Below are positions 7,356 through 16,855 of a stretch of DNA of 64,000 nt, piece after piece (position 1 is the stretch's first letter; the number at the start of each line of letters is the position of its first letter). The notes beneath the pieces were generated by a model, which ran no database searches, was not told where the DNA came from, and was given only the letters and a program-made list of their open reading frames with translations. The position numbers and the translations under genes were made by a program. This stretch comes from JACJVV01 sp047602755 (GTDB lineage Archaea; Nanobdellota; Nanobdellia; Woesearchaeales; JACJVV01): the NCBI GenBank assembly GCA_047602755.1, contig JBLKOM010000006.1, positions 1-64,000 of the forward strand, read 5' to 3'.

Positions 7356-9491
7356 ATGGATAAAAAAGCTAAAAAAATATTAAAATATACAATATTTTTA
7401 ATAATAAGTATCATATTGATTATATTTATTTTTAGATTATACCTCTATCTTAGATTCCTTGTTGGGTACAATATCTTAATAAAAATTGAAGCTCCTGATA
7501 ATTTAGGATATATACCAAATGGAGATACAATTTCATTAAATTTTACAACAAGTATTACGGCAAATCCTTTTTGTGAAGTATCTTGTGTTTTTAATCTTGA
7601 AGATGTAAGTAATGATAGGTATATTTCTGTTGATACATTTATAGGTAGACCAAAAACATTCAATTTTAATTACAATGTAACAGTACCAGAATATGGTTCA
7701 GGAATTGTTCTATATAGGTATAATGTAGAATGTAAATCAAAACAAACTTTTTTATGTCAAGCTGAAGGTAATAATTCACGAAAAGCATTAGTCCCAATAA
7801 GACATAAATTAACAGAATATCAAGAACAAATTAGAAATGTTGCAAGAATAAGATTAAATGATGCATTGTTTAAAATAGATATGATTCAACAAATAGAGAA
7901 TAATACTAATATTAATCTAAATTCAAATGGATTGAAACAAAATTTATCAAAATATTTAGAATATTGGCAAAATAGTATGTATGAGAAATCAGCTTTAGTT
8001 AACAAAACAGATATTGACAATGCTTTTGTCATAGCAAGAGATCATTATGAAAAAATAAGATTCAATACTACTGTAGAAAATGCTTTAATCGAAGAAATTA
8101 ATCGATTATACATTGAATTACAATACATAATTAAATTTGATGAGATTATAACGAGGCATATTAATATAAATCAAATAACGTTAAATGAAAACACTTTAAT
8201 TAATACAACTGAAGATAATAATTTAGACATCAACAACAATAGTAATAATCACTTCGATAATAGTACTAATTATAATCTAACTAACATAAATAATTCTCAA
8301 GAAATTAATCAGAGTAGTGAATTAAACTTATCTAATGGACTTAATATTTCTAAATATAACTATTCATCATTTATTCATAATATGATTAATAGATTTAATT
8401 ATATTATCGAGGATAAAGAAGATCTCATTGAGATATCAACAGAGATAATTAATATGTCTAATGAAATTAAAGATTTATTTAATAAATTAAATTATTATAT
8501 TATTAACAAGTCAATTGATTGCAATGAATGTGATATTTGTTTAATAAATGCATTAAATAATTCCCTTGATGAAGAATGTTATTCTGATAATATTAGTAAA
8601 CCTAATTTTAATAAAATAATATTAGCTAGTATTGATATTGATAGAAATGTTAGTTTAGATAATAATAGTGATAGATGCTGTATCAGAAATGAATGTATGG
8701 ATTGTCTAGAAGATCCTAAAATGAATTATCCAGTTATATTTTTACATGGACATGCATTTAATGAAAGAACATCAGCAGAAGTAAGTTTAGACGGCTTTTC
8801 TATAATTCAAAGAAAACTAGAACAAGAAAGTAATATTATTGATGGAGGAGCATTTACACTTTATACCCGAAATCCAATAGGTATTCAAGAGATACCTGCA
8901 AGATTTAGTTTTAAAGTTTCATACTATTATGATGCATTATATCAACCTGATGATATTATTCTAATTCAAACAAAAAGTGAAAACTTAGATACTTACACTA
9001 TTAGACTACATGAAATTATACAAAATATAAAACAAGTTACTGGAAAAAATAAAGTTAGTATTGTAGCACATAGCATGGGTGGATTAATAGTTAGAAGATA
9101 TATGCAACTATTTGGAGAAGATGATATTGATAGTGTTGTATTCATAGCTGTTCCTAATAGAGGAGTTAAAGGTACAATTGCGACTCTTTGCAGATTTAAA
9201 GGGAGTAACAAAGAATGTAATGACATGCAAAGTAATAGTGTATTCATTAATAAGATTGAAAGGTATAATCATAAAGTAACAATTCATAATATTATTGCAA
9301 CAGGTTGTGTGATGGAAGAAAGAATTGGAGATGGAATTGTTTTCAGAGAGAATCAATATCTTGAAAATGCTAACAATATATACATATCTGGAAATTGTGA
9401 TGGAATTAACTTTTTACACAATAGAATACTAGATGTAAGAAGATATCCAGAAGTATTAAACATAATAATTGAATCAATCACTAATAAATAA
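7356..9491 (+). CDS. Membrane-anchored alpha/beta-hydrolase (lipase/esterase)
   Basis: 711 residues. One N-terminal transmembrane anchor (residues ~8-32) leads into a beta-rich stalk, a long Asn-rich helical linker, a short Cys cluster (CNECDICLINAL; CCIRNECMDC), and a C-terminal alpha/beta-hydrolase domain. That domain starts at VIFLHGHAF (oxyanion region, ~residue 460) and has the nucleophile elbow AHSMGG with Ser573, then FIAVPNRGVKGT, as in LipA/PGAP1-type lipases. Predicted to hydrolyse acyl esters outside the cell. The accessory stalk makes it about three times longer than a typical lipase domain. It sits next to the secreted GDSL esterase region. Confidence 0.8.
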   Translation: MDKKAKKILKYTIFLIISIILIIFIFRLYLYLRFLVGYNILIKIEAPDNLGYIPNGDTISLNFTTSITANPFCEVSCVFNLEDVSNDRYISVDTFIGRPKTFNFNYNVTVPEYGSGIVLYRYNVECKSKQTFLCQAEGNNSRKALVPIRHKLTEYQEQIRNVARIRLNDALFKIDMIQQIENNTNINLNSNGLKQNLSKYLEYWQNSMYEKSALVNKTDIDNAFVIARDHYEKIRFNTTVENALIEEINRLYIELQYIIKFDEIITRHININQITLNENTLINTTEDNNLDINNNSNNHFDNSTNYNLTNINNSQEINQSSELNLSNGLNISKYNYSSFIHNMINRFNYIIEDKEDLIEISTEIINMSNEIKDLFNKLNYYIINKSIDCNECDICLINALNNSLDEECYSDNISKPNFNKIILASIDIDRNVSLDNNSDRCCIRNECMDCLEDPKMNYPVIFLHGHAFNERTSAEVSLDGFSIIQRKLEQESNIIDGGAFTLYTRNPIGIQEIPARFSFKVSYYYDALYQPDDIILIQTKSENLDTYTIRLHEIIQNIKQVTGKNKVSIVAHSMGGLIVRRYMQLFGEDDIDSVVFIAVPNRGVKGTIATLCRFKGSNKECNDMQSNSVFINKIERYNHKVTIHNIIATGCVMEERIGDGIVFRENQYLENANNIYISGNCDGINFLHNRILDVRRYPEVLNIIIESITNK

Positions 9492-9631
9492 CGATTATTA
9501 TATTGAGAAATTCATTATTTCAATAAAATTTGTCTCAATCTAAACAGCAAATAAAATTATAATTATAGATCAATTATAACATTTACTATAATAGCATAAG
9601 TTATTTATACAAGTTCTTTTTTATAATAAAT

Positions 9632-10339
9632 ATGAGAAAAATATGTATATTTAATCAGTTTAATGATACTAAAGTAATGTTAAATTCATTTGCTAGATTA
9701 GCTCGAAAGAAAAAAAAAGTTCTATATATAGATTTAAGAAAGACAGAACAAAAAAATAAAATCTCAAATATACTTAATGAAGATACTAATATGCTTGATT
9801 TTGTGGTAACACTTGAACCTAATTTAGATTATATCCAAGGAGACCATAAAATGAATCTTCATGAATTTGGGAGTTATTACAAAATTTTTGACCTTAAATA
9901 CTTTGATACTTTAAACTCTGTAGACTATGATTATGTTGTTATTGAAGTTAATGATGTCCTAAGTGTACTTGCAAATAATGCATTATTCTTTGCAAATGAA
10001 ATCATAGCAGTCCCTAATATGAATGAAAATGGAACAGAATTCATACATAAACTTGCAAGATTTACTCATCAATATAATAAGATCTATGGGAAAAATATTT
10101 TCATAAGTAATGTAATTCCAGTTTTTAGTGATAAAATAGATAGAGTAAAACATGATTATCTTATTAGTGAATTTAACTCAGATTTGATTGCTGAATCAGT
10201 AAGCTTAAAAGAATTTGAAAAATATTTTGATAAAATAGCAATAAGTGTAGTAAACGTTGAAAAACAATTTGTTAATCTTAATAATAAAGAGAAACAAAAA
10301 TTCATTCAAGAATATTTAAGTTATATACAAGTAAAATGA
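9632..10339 (+). CDS. Degenerate ParA/MinD-like P-loop ATPase
   Basis: 235 residues with the layout of the MinD/ParA family: beta-1, KKVLYIDLR in the place of the A' strand (vLliDlD), YDYVVIEVND in the Walker B position, AVPN and FISNVIP in the strand 6-7 positions. The deviant Walker A (KGGxGKS/T) is absent; beta-1 is followed by FNQFNDTKV instead. Nucleotide hydrolysis is therefore unlikely, and a scaffolding or partner-binding role is inferred. The gene is alone between the lipase and the DEAD-box helicase. Confidence 0.55.
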   Translation: MRKICIFNQFNDTKVMLNSFARLARKKKKVLYIDLRKTEQKNKISNILNEDTNMLDFVVTLEPNLDYIQGDHKMNLHEFGSYYKIFDLKYFDTLNSVDYDYVVIEVNDVLSVLANNALFFANEIIAVPNMNENGTEFIHKLARFTHQYNKIYGKNIFISNVIPVFSDKIDRVKHDYLISEFNSDLIAESVSLKEFEKYFDKIAISVVNVEKQFVNLNNKEKQKFIQEYLSYIQVK

Positions 10340-10487
10340 GTAGATATATTATAATTAGGTTCTAGATTAAAATAAATATTTTATACTAAATTAAATATAA
10401 ACATTTATAAAACGAAACATATCATTAATATTTATTAAATAAAAAACAGGCATTAATAAAAATAATAGCAATAATACAAAAATACAA

Positions 10488-11864
10488 ATGGCATTCAGCA
10501 AATTAGGATTACCGGATTCTATATTAAAAGTTATAGAAGAAGAAAAGTTTGAAAAACCAAGTGAAATTCAAGCAAGATCAATACCGTTAGTTTTCCAAGG
10601 AAAAGATGTTATTGCAAAATCAGCAACAGGTTCTGGGAAAACTTTAGCGTTTGGGGCAGGCATAATAAACGATGTAAAAAGAGGTCAAGGATTACAAGCA
10701 TTAGTTTTAACACCTACAAGAGAATTAGCAGAACAAATAACACAATCATTAAATAAATTTTCTAAGTATTTTCCAATGAAAGTTGTATCAATTTATGGAG
10801 GAGTATCAATTAATCCACAAATTGATTTACTTGAAAGAGCAGAAGTTGCAGTTGCAACTCCTGGAAGATTATTAGATCATTTAGAAAGAGGAACTATTGA
10901 TCTTTCAAATATTAGAATACTTGTTCTTGATGAAGCAGATAGAATGCTTGATATGGGATTTATTGATGATGTAAAAAAAATAATTTCGCAATGTAGAAAA
11001 GATAGACAAACTTTATTGTTTTCAGCTACTATTGCTCCAGAGATTGCTGATATTGCTGAGAGATTTATGAAAGATCCTGTTGAAGTTTCTGCAGAAGTTT
11101 ATGTAGATCCTACAAAATTAAGACAAGTGTATTATGAAGTTGATGATAAAAGAAAATTCTCACTATTAGTTCACTTATTAAAACAAGAACGGGGAGGTCT
11201 TGTAATGGTGTTTTGTAATACTCAACAAAATACAGATTTTGTTGAAAAAAATCTTAATAAAAATAGAATAGATGCAGTTGCAATACATGGAAGACTATCA
11301 CAATCAAAAAGAAGTAATACATTAGAAAGATTTAATTCTGCAAAAGTTGGTGTATTAGTTTGTACAGATGTTGCGGCACGTGGATTAGATATCAAAGGTG
11401 TATCACATGTATATAATTATGATATTCCTAGAGAGAGTAAGCAATATATCCATAGAATTGGAAGAACAGCAAGAGCTGGTGAAGAAGGAATTGCTATTAA
11501 TATTTTAACATCAAGAGATCATGAAAATTTTTCAAGAGTACTTCGCGATTATGCTGTTAATATCAAAAAAATAGAAGTTCCTGAAATTGAAAGAGCCCAT
11601 ATCAGTGTTGAAAAACATGGAAGGGGTAGAGGATTTAGTTCAGGAAGAAACTTTGGCGGAAGAAGAGGTAACAGAAGTAGTGATAGAGGACAGCAAAAGA
11701 ATAAAAGATTTGGAAATAATTATAACAATAGTAATAATAATTCTGATAATAATAGGAATAATAATTTTAGAAATAGAAGCAATAGTGGATTTAGAGAAAA
11801 TAGAGATAATAAAAATCAAAATGTAAGAACTGGTAACAATTTTGGTTCAAGATCTAAATTATAA
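10488..11864 (+). CDS. DEAD-box ATP-dependent RNA helicase
   Basis: 458 residues with the full DEAD-box motif set: Q motif KPSEIQARSIP, motif I SATGSGKT, Ia PTRELAEQ, Ib TPGRLLDHL, II VLDEAD, III SAT, IV VMVFCNT, V CTDVAARGLD and VI YIHRIGRTARAGEEG. It unwinds or remodels RNA, probably in ribosome assembly or cold adaptation (RhlE/DeaD-like). The last ~75 residues form an Arg/Gly/Asn-rich tail (GRGRGFSSGRNFGGRRG, then Asn repeats) that likely binds RNA non-specifically. Standard start ATG at 10488. Confidence 0.95.
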   Translation: MAFSKLGLPDSILKVIEEEKFEKPSEIQARSIPLVFQGKDVIAKSATGSGKTLAFGAGIINDVKRGQGLQALVLTPTRELAEQITQSLNKFSKYFPMKVVSIYGGVSINPQIDLLERAEVAVATPGRLLDHLERGTIDLSNIRILVLDEADRMLDMGFIDDVKKIISQCRKDRQTLLFSATIAPEIADIAERFMKDPVEVSAEVYVDPTKLRQVYYEVDDKRKFSLLVHLLKQERGGLVMVFCNTQQNTDFVEKNLNKNRIDAVAIHGRLSQSKRSNTLERFNSAKVGVLVCTDVAARGLDIKGVSHVYNYDIPRESKQYIHRIGRTARAGEEGIAINILTSRDHENFSRVLRDYAVNIKKIEVPEIERAHISVEKHGRGRGFSSGRNFGGRRGNRSSDRGQQKNKRFGNNYNNSNNNSDNNRNNNFRNRSNSGFRENRDNKNQNVRTGNNFGSRSKL

Positions 11865-11908
11865 ATTCTTAATAATTTAAATTATAAAATTAATTAAAAA
11901 ATAATTAA

Positions 11909-12436
11909 TTAAACAACCATATTCTCCAAATAATTTAAAACTTCTTGTGCATGTCCTTTAGGATTTACGTTCTCCCATACTTTTATAACATATCCATCTG
12001 GGTCAATTAAAAAAGTTGTACGCAAAGTCCCCATATATGATTTACCCATAAACTGTTTTTTTCCCCAAACGTTATATTTTTTATGAACCTCTTTTTTGTC
12101 ATCTGATAGCAAAAGAATATCTAATTTCTTATTTTTAATAAACTTAGAATGACAGTCACAAGAATCAGTACTTATTCCAATGATTATTGTATCATTTTTA
12201 GAAAATTTTGATTTCAATTTAGTGAAATCTTGAGCTTCAATAGTACAACCTGGTGTGTTATCTTTAGGATAAAAATATAATACCACATATTCACCTTGAA
12301 ATGAAGATAATTTAGTAGGTATTGCATCTGGACAAGATAAACTAAATAATGGCGCTTTTTTATTTAGCATTTTATGTTTAACAATTTTTGATTTAAGTTT
12401 TGGTTTTTCTTTGTTTTGTTTATTATCTTTTTTCAT
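11909..12436 (-). CDS. bcp: Peroxiredoxin, BCP/PrxQ family
   Basis: 175 residues from the ATG at 12436, which directly follows the SDR stop codon; an upstream in-frame ATG at 12445 would overlap that gene by 8 bp and a longer frame by 83 bp. The thioredoxin-fold core carries YFYPKDNTPGCTIEAQDF with peroxidatic Cys64. The usual PrxQ resolving Cys five residues on is Gln69, so it should work as a 1-Cys enzyme or with another Cys (CDC in STDSCDCHSKF). It reduces H2O2 and organic peroxides. The basic N-terminal extension (~25 residues) is unusual. Likely co-transcribed with the SDR. Confidence 0.85.
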   Translation of the reverse strand: MKKDNKQNKEKPKLKSKIVKHKMLNKKAPLFSLSCPDAIPTKLSSFQGEYVVLYFYPKDNTPGCTIEAQDFTKLKSKFSKNDTIIIGISTDSCDCHSKFIKNKKLDILLLSDDKKEVHKKYNVWGKKQFMGKSYMGTLRTTFLIDPDGYVIKVWENVNPKGHAQEVLNYLENMVV

Positions 12437-12437
12437 T

Positions 12438-13247
12438 TTAATCATCTGTCTCCCTGCTAAGTTTTTCATTCTCCACAGCCTGTTTTGTAAGCAAAATTCC
12501 TTTTTCAATAATTCCATCAACAGCCCAATTACCTAATGGCAGTCTTAATGGTGGATTATCCATAGAAGCAGCTTGAATTATAGCAGATGCTGCTTTAGTT
12601 GGATTACCCTTCCCATTAGTACTAATATCAAGAACAAAAGATTTAACTCTTGAAGTGACTTCATCATAATCTGGAATATCTTCAGAAACATCAAGATTAC
12701 CAGAAAATTTAGTTCTAAATGGACCTGGTTCTACTATCATTACTTTAATATTAAATGGTTCTACTTCATTATACAATGCTTCAGATATTGCTTCAACAGC
12801 AAATTTTGAAGAACAATAAGGTCCTAATCCAGGAGTACTTCTTATTCCTGCAATTGAACTAATATTAACAATTGTTCCTGATTTTTTCGCTCTAAAATGA
12901 GGAAGAAATTCTTTTGTAACATTTAATAATCCAAATACGTTAGTTTCAAACATTGAACGATAAACTTCAACAGGAGTACCCTCAATTGAACCAATACTAC
13001 CAAACCCAGCATTATTAATCAGAATATCAATTTTTCCTTTCCATTCTAATGCATTCTTAATAGTTTCTTTGATTTGTATATTGTTTGTTACATCCAATTG
13101 TAATGGTAGAATATTTTGGTGTTTAGGAATTAATTCAGGTTTTCGTGCAGTTGCTACAACATATTCTCCTTTTTCTGATAATTGTTTAACAAGTTCTAAA
13201 CCAAAACCCGATGAACAACCTGTTATAAACCAAACTTTAGTCATCAA
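12438..13247 (-). CDS. Short-chain dehydrogenase/reductase
   Basis: 269 residues of a classical SDR: cofactor motif TGCSSGFG (residues 9-16), NNAGFG, catalytic Ser in ISSIAG, and YCSSK giving the Tyr/Lys pair. ATARKP after beta-2, with a basic residue, suggests NADP(H) preference. The substrate is unknown. The downstream peroxiredoxin starts one base after its stop, suggesting a two-gene redox operon. Standard family length; initiation may be at the second ATG. Confidence 0.85.
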   Translation of the reverse strand: MMTKVWFITGCSSGFGLELVKQLSEKGEYVVATARKPELIPKHQNILPLQLDVTNNIQIKETIKNALEWKGKIDILINNAGFGSIGSIEGTPVEVYRSMFETNVFGLLNVTKEFLPHFRAKKSGTIVNISSIAGIRSTPGLGPYCSSKFAVEAISEALYNEVEPFNIKVMIVEPGPFRTKFSGNLDVSEDIPDYDEVTSRVKSFVLDISTNGKGNPTKAASAIIQAASMDNPPLRLPLGNWAVDGIIEKGILLTKQAVENEKLSRETDD

Positions 13248-13401
13248 ACATCAAAATCAGAATATTAATTTTATTTATAATTGTTATGAAAGAAAAATTA
13301 CATCAAAAATTGTATTATCTTATTTATATTTAAGAATAAAGAAATATAAATAAATAAAAAATAAGCAATAAATAAAGAAAAAATAAGAAAAAAATAAAAA
13401 A

Positions 13402-15921
13402 TTATGCTACTGCATCTGAATACTTCTTATTACTATTCTTAATCTTTAGCAGTACAAATAATACTAACAGTATAAAGATTAAAATTAATAATAATAACAC
13501 TAACCAATAAATTGGTGAAGTAAATAAACCAGCAAAAATACTAGCTGAAGCATTTTTTGAATTATCTTTAATAGATGCCTCATTGTTTGTGCCAGCTAAT
13601 GGAACAAATTTAGTATTTTGTGGTTCATAAACAACTTTTGTTTTACCATCGTCACTTAATGTAGCCATATTTGCATATCTTTCATGATGATCAATTAGCT
13701 CAGGTCTTGTATCATTAGTTGGTGTTGTAGTTACAATAGTAGGTGTTGTTCTAGGTCTATAACTTCCAGTAGATGTACTAGTTGTTGTAGTCTGCTGAGT
13801 AGTTTGCGAAGATTGTTGGCTTACTGTTACTTGATAAATCACAGATACTGAATTACCTGAATAATCTGTAGCTGTAACATTAAGTATATATGTACCTGTA
13901 GCTAATACAGTTGCATTACTTAATAATCCATTTTGGCTTATTGAAAAATGACTATTATTAACTTCCCATGAAGCAATGCCTACATTATCAGTCGCATTAA
14001 ATTGCGCAGACAGACTATTTCCTTGTACAATTGTAGCGTTGTCTGGTATTCCTGTGAATTCAGGTGATTCATTATCACCATTACCAACTACAATTTTAAC
14101 AGTAGCTACTTCACTCTCAAGCATTCTATCACTTAACTTGTATGTGAATACATCAATACCTTCAAATCCAAGATTTGGCGTATAATTAAAACTACCATCT
14201 TGATCAAAAACTAAAGTTCCATTAGTAACATCTGATTCTAATATTACTACTAAATCATCATCGTTATCATCATAATCATTTGATAAAAAACCTTCTGTAG
14301 AGTTAACTGAGAGTATAGCATTCGATGCAATAAGATAAACATTATCATTTGCAACCGGAGCATAATTTGTTCCAATTACAATAATATTCTCAATTGAAGC
14401 AGATTTTGCTAAATCAGTTATTTTGTATGTATAATAATCTACACCAGTTTTTCCTTCATTTGGAGTATATGTTAAATTACCCTCTATATCAAGTGTAATT
14501 GTTCCAAAACGAGTTTCTTCAACTAATGAAGAATATAGTTTATCATCATTAGGATCTGAATCGTTAAGTAATACATTATATCCTGAAAGAGTTTCACCCT
14601 CAGCAATATAATAAATATCTTGCTCAATTATTGGTGCTTCATTTGATATTTCTAAAATAACTTTTGCTGAATTACTTATCATACCATGTTGTTCAAATGT
14701 AAATTCAAAATAGTCTACTCCATTAAAACCTGGATTAGGTGAATAGTAAAAATATTGTGTAATATGACCCTCATCTACATCTTCACCAAAAATATCAACA
14801 AACAGTAATGTACCAAATGATGTTGATTTAGAAATACTTATAACGACATCACTTGAACTATCATAAACACTGTTAAATAAATAACCTTGCTCTGTACCTG
14901 CAACAGTTATTGAGCTATCTATAACAGAATCATAGAATGCATCATAAGCTATTAACTCAGCTGGTATACCTACAAATAAATTAACAGTTGCCACATCACT
15001 CTCAAGCATTCTATCAGTTAATTTGTATGTAAAAGAATCTAAACCTCTAAAACCTAAATCAGGTGTATAATTAAAACTACCATCTTGATTAATAGTTAAA
15101 GACCCATTGCTTACATCACTAACTAAAATAACAATTAAATCATCACCGTTATCATCATAATCATTTGATAAAAAACCTGTGTCATTAGATATGACTAATT
15201 TAGTATCTAGATCTGTAATGTAAGAATTATCATTTGCAACCGGAGCATAATTTGTTCCAATTACAATAATATTCTCAATTGAAGCAGATTTTGCTAAATC
15301 AGTTATTTTGTATGTATAATAATCTACACCAGTTTTTCCTTCATTTGGAGTATATGTTAAATTACCCTCTATATCAAGTGTAATTGTTCCAAAACGAGTT
15401 TCTTCAACTAATGAAGAATATAGTTTATCATCATTAGGATCTGAATCGTTAAGTAATACATTATATCCTGAAAGAGTTTCACCCTCAGCAATATAATAAA
15501 TATCTTGCTCAATTATTGGTGCTTCATTTGATATTTCTAAAATAACTTTTGCTGAATTACTTATCATACCATGTTGTTCAAATGTAAATTCAAAATAGTC
15601 TACTCCATTAAAACCTGGATTAGGTGAATAGTAAAAATATTGTGTAATATGACCCTCATCTACATCTTCACCAAAAATATCAACAAACAGTAATGTACCA
15701 AATGATGTTGATTTAGAAATACTTATAACGACATCACTTGAACTATCATAAACACTGTTAAATAAATAACCTTGCTCTGTACCTGCAACAGTTATTGAGC
15801 TATCTATAACAGAATCATAGAATGCATCATAAGCTATTAACTCAGCAGATACTGATAATGAAAATAATAATATAGTTAATAGCATTAAAGTTAAATTAAT
15901 TAATGATTTTAGTCGTTTCAT
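13402..15921 (-). CDS. Surface adhesin-like protein with duplicated cadherin/VCBS-type domains
   Basis: 839 residues: signal peptide (1-27), then two 295-residue units of Ig/cadherin-like 'tandem' domains (VNDNDSDPNDDxL and YTPNxGFxGxDxFxY motifs), a cadherin-like domain (~617-700), a Thr/Ser-rich stalk and a C-terminal membrane anchor (~800-825) with a basic end. Residues 26-232 and 321-527 are encoded by identical DNA. It is predicted to be a type I surface protein for adhesion or S-layer association. A Shine-Dalgarno-like AGGTGG precedes the ATG. The secreted-protein gene at 15932-16471 lies 10 bp upstream in the same operon. Confidence 0.85.
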   Translation of the reverse strand: MKRLKSLINLTLMLLTILLFSLSVSAELIAYDAFYDSVIDSSITVAGTEQGYLFNSVYDSSSDVVISISKSTSFGTLLFVDIFGEDVDEGHITQYFYYSPNPGFNGVDYFEFTFEQHGMISNSAKVILEISNEAPIIEQDIYYIAEGETLSGYNVLLNDSDPNDDKLYSSLVEETRFGTITLDIEGNLTYTPNEGKTGVDYYTYKITDLAKSASIENIIVIGTNYAPVANDNSYITDLDTKLVISNDTGFLSNDYDDNGDDLIVILVSDVSNGSLTINQDGSFNYTPDLGFRGLDSFTYKLTDRMLESDVATVNLFVGIPAELIAYDAFYDSVIDSSITVAGTEQGYLFNSVYDSSSDVVISISKSTSFGTLLFVDIFGEDVDEGHITQYFYYSPNPGFNGVDYFEFTFEQHGMISNSAKVILEISNEAPIIEQDIYYIAEGETLSGYNVLLNDSDPNDDKLYSSLVEETRFGTITLDIEGNLTYTPNEGKTGVDYYTYKITDLAKSASIENIIVIGTNYAPVANDNVYLIASNAILSVNSTEGFLSNDYDDNDDDLVVILESDVTNGTLVFDQDGSFNYTPNLGFEGIDVFTYKLSDRMLESEVATVKIVVGNGDNESPEFTGIPDNATIVQGNSLSAQFNATDNVGIASWEVNNSHFSISQNGLLSNATVLATGTYILNVTATDYSGNSVSVIYQVTVSQQSSQTTQQTTTTSTSTGSYRPRTTPTIVTTTPTNDTRPELIDHHERYANMATLSDDGKTKVVYEPQNTKFVPLAGTNNEASIKDNSKNASASIFAGLFTSPIYWLVLLLLILIFILLVLFVLLKIKNSNKKYSDAVA
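14341..14961. repeat. 621-bp exact direct repeat, copy A
   Basis: Identical, base for base by eye, to 15226-15846 (offset 885 bp). Both lie in the adhesin gene; the flanking 264 bp of each unit are homologous but clearly diverged. Confidence 0.9.
15226..15846. repeat. 621-bp exact direct repeat, copy B
   Basis: Partner of 14341-14961. Frame is preserved (621 = 207 codons). Confidence 0.9.
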
Positions 15922-15931
15922 TTTTTGCCAC

Positions 15932-16471
15932 CTAATCCATTCTTTTAATTCTATAAAATTGAGTATTATCTGAAAGTTCTAAATCAAAAGGTAATGTTCC
16001 AATTGCATCACGATTTCTTACATATTGAGTTGCATCAGTCCAACTTTCCCCATCAGTTATATCCGAAGTTGTTTGTACAGTATATCTACCAGAAGGAAGA
16101 TTATAACCTGTAATTCTTACAAAGCTTTTACCATTTTCTGGATCTTTTAATAAATCTAAATGTGCATCAAAAATCATTTCAGATTCAGATAAAGGTTGCA
16201 CAGAGTCTGTGTAAGAATCTGTTGCTGAACTAGATGTTTTTACATAACCAGTTGAAGAGTTATCAGTACTATTGCTTGCTTTATAATCATCATTAACTTC
16301 ACTTAGAGAATCATCAAGTGTTCCTTGATAAAATTCAGATGTAACTGCTTTTGAATCATCTAACAAATCATTATCATTACTAGCTGAAACATTAGCATTT
16401 GCATTATTTAGTAATCCTGCTATCCCTAAAATAGCTACCCCTAATTTTAATCTGTTTTCTAATTTTCTCAT
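15932..16471 (-). CDS. Secreted protein, unknown function
   Basis: 179 residues. The N-terminus MRKLENRLKLGVAILGIAGL with NANANVSAS is a Sec signal peptide. A Ser/Asp/Thr-rich disordered part follows, then a ~90-residue beta-rich C-terminal domain ending FYRIKRMD, a pattern common at the end of secreted bacterial beta-sandwich domains (TSSDxxxxxWxxA ... FYRV). The start is supported by GGGGTGAT 9 nt before ATG. Ten bp separate it from the adhesin gene, so the two are probably made together and may interact on the surface. Confidence 0.6.
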   Translation of the reverse strand: MRKLENRLKLGVAILGIAGLLNNANANVSASNDNDLLDDSKAVTSEFYQGTLDDSLSEVNDDYKASNSTDNSSTGYVKTSSSATDSYTDSVQPLSESEMIFDAHLDLLKDPENGKSFVRITGYNLPSGRYTVQTTSDITDGESWTDATQYVRNRDAIGTLPFDLELSDNTQFYRIKRMD

Positions 16472-16709
16472 TTGTATATCACCCCAAAAGTGTAATTTTT
16501 AATCATTAGTTAGTAGTAAAAATTAAATTATTTATATATTTTATGGTTTTTGTTACTTTTTAGTGATAAATATTTAAGAAATAGGCAAAATCTATCTAAA
16601 TTTAATATAAATAGAACATGAATACATATAAGCTGAACAGAGTTCATACCTACTTCCACATGTCAGAGCTGGATTTAATTGAAAATAATAGAAGAGAAAA
16701 GTAAAAAAT
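16472..16709. other. Intergenic region with possible small structured element
   Basis: Mostly AT-rich. A GC-richer part around 16640-16676 can form TGAAC-AGA-GTTCA inside AGCT/AGCT ends. A TATA-like tttaatataaa lies near 16600. No C/D box pair and no ORF; nothing else seen. Confidence 0.3.
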
Positions 16710-16831
16710 GTGGAGAGTAGGATTCGAACCCACGTAGGCACTAAGCCACTAGGTATCTTCGATTAATAGTCATATTAAATATATGAAAAATCGCCTAAGC
16801 CTAGCCCGTTTGACCGCTCCGGCATCTCCAC
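16710..16831 (-). tRNA. tRNA-Leu(TAG) with 39-nt intron
   Basis: Minus strand: acceptor GTGGAGA/TCTCCAC, D-arm CCG-GAGCGGTCAAA-CGG, anticodon stem CTAGG/CCTAG, class II variable arm, T-arm GTGGG-TTCGAAT-CCTAC. The anticodon loop is interrupted after position 37 by a 39-nt intron (16755-16793); mature loop CTTAGGA, anticodon TAG. Bases 32-34 (CTT) pair with AAG near the intron end and GATT/AATC forms the inner helix, giving a near-canonical bulge-helix-bulge with one A.G mismatch. Mature length 83 nt. Confidence 0.93.
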
Positions 16832-16855
16832 GCTACAAAACAAATTGTTATGTAT

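Noticed and set aside
16615..16680. C/D box guide RNA
   Set aside because: No RUGAUGA and CUGA boxes in proper order on either strand; only a small hairpin.
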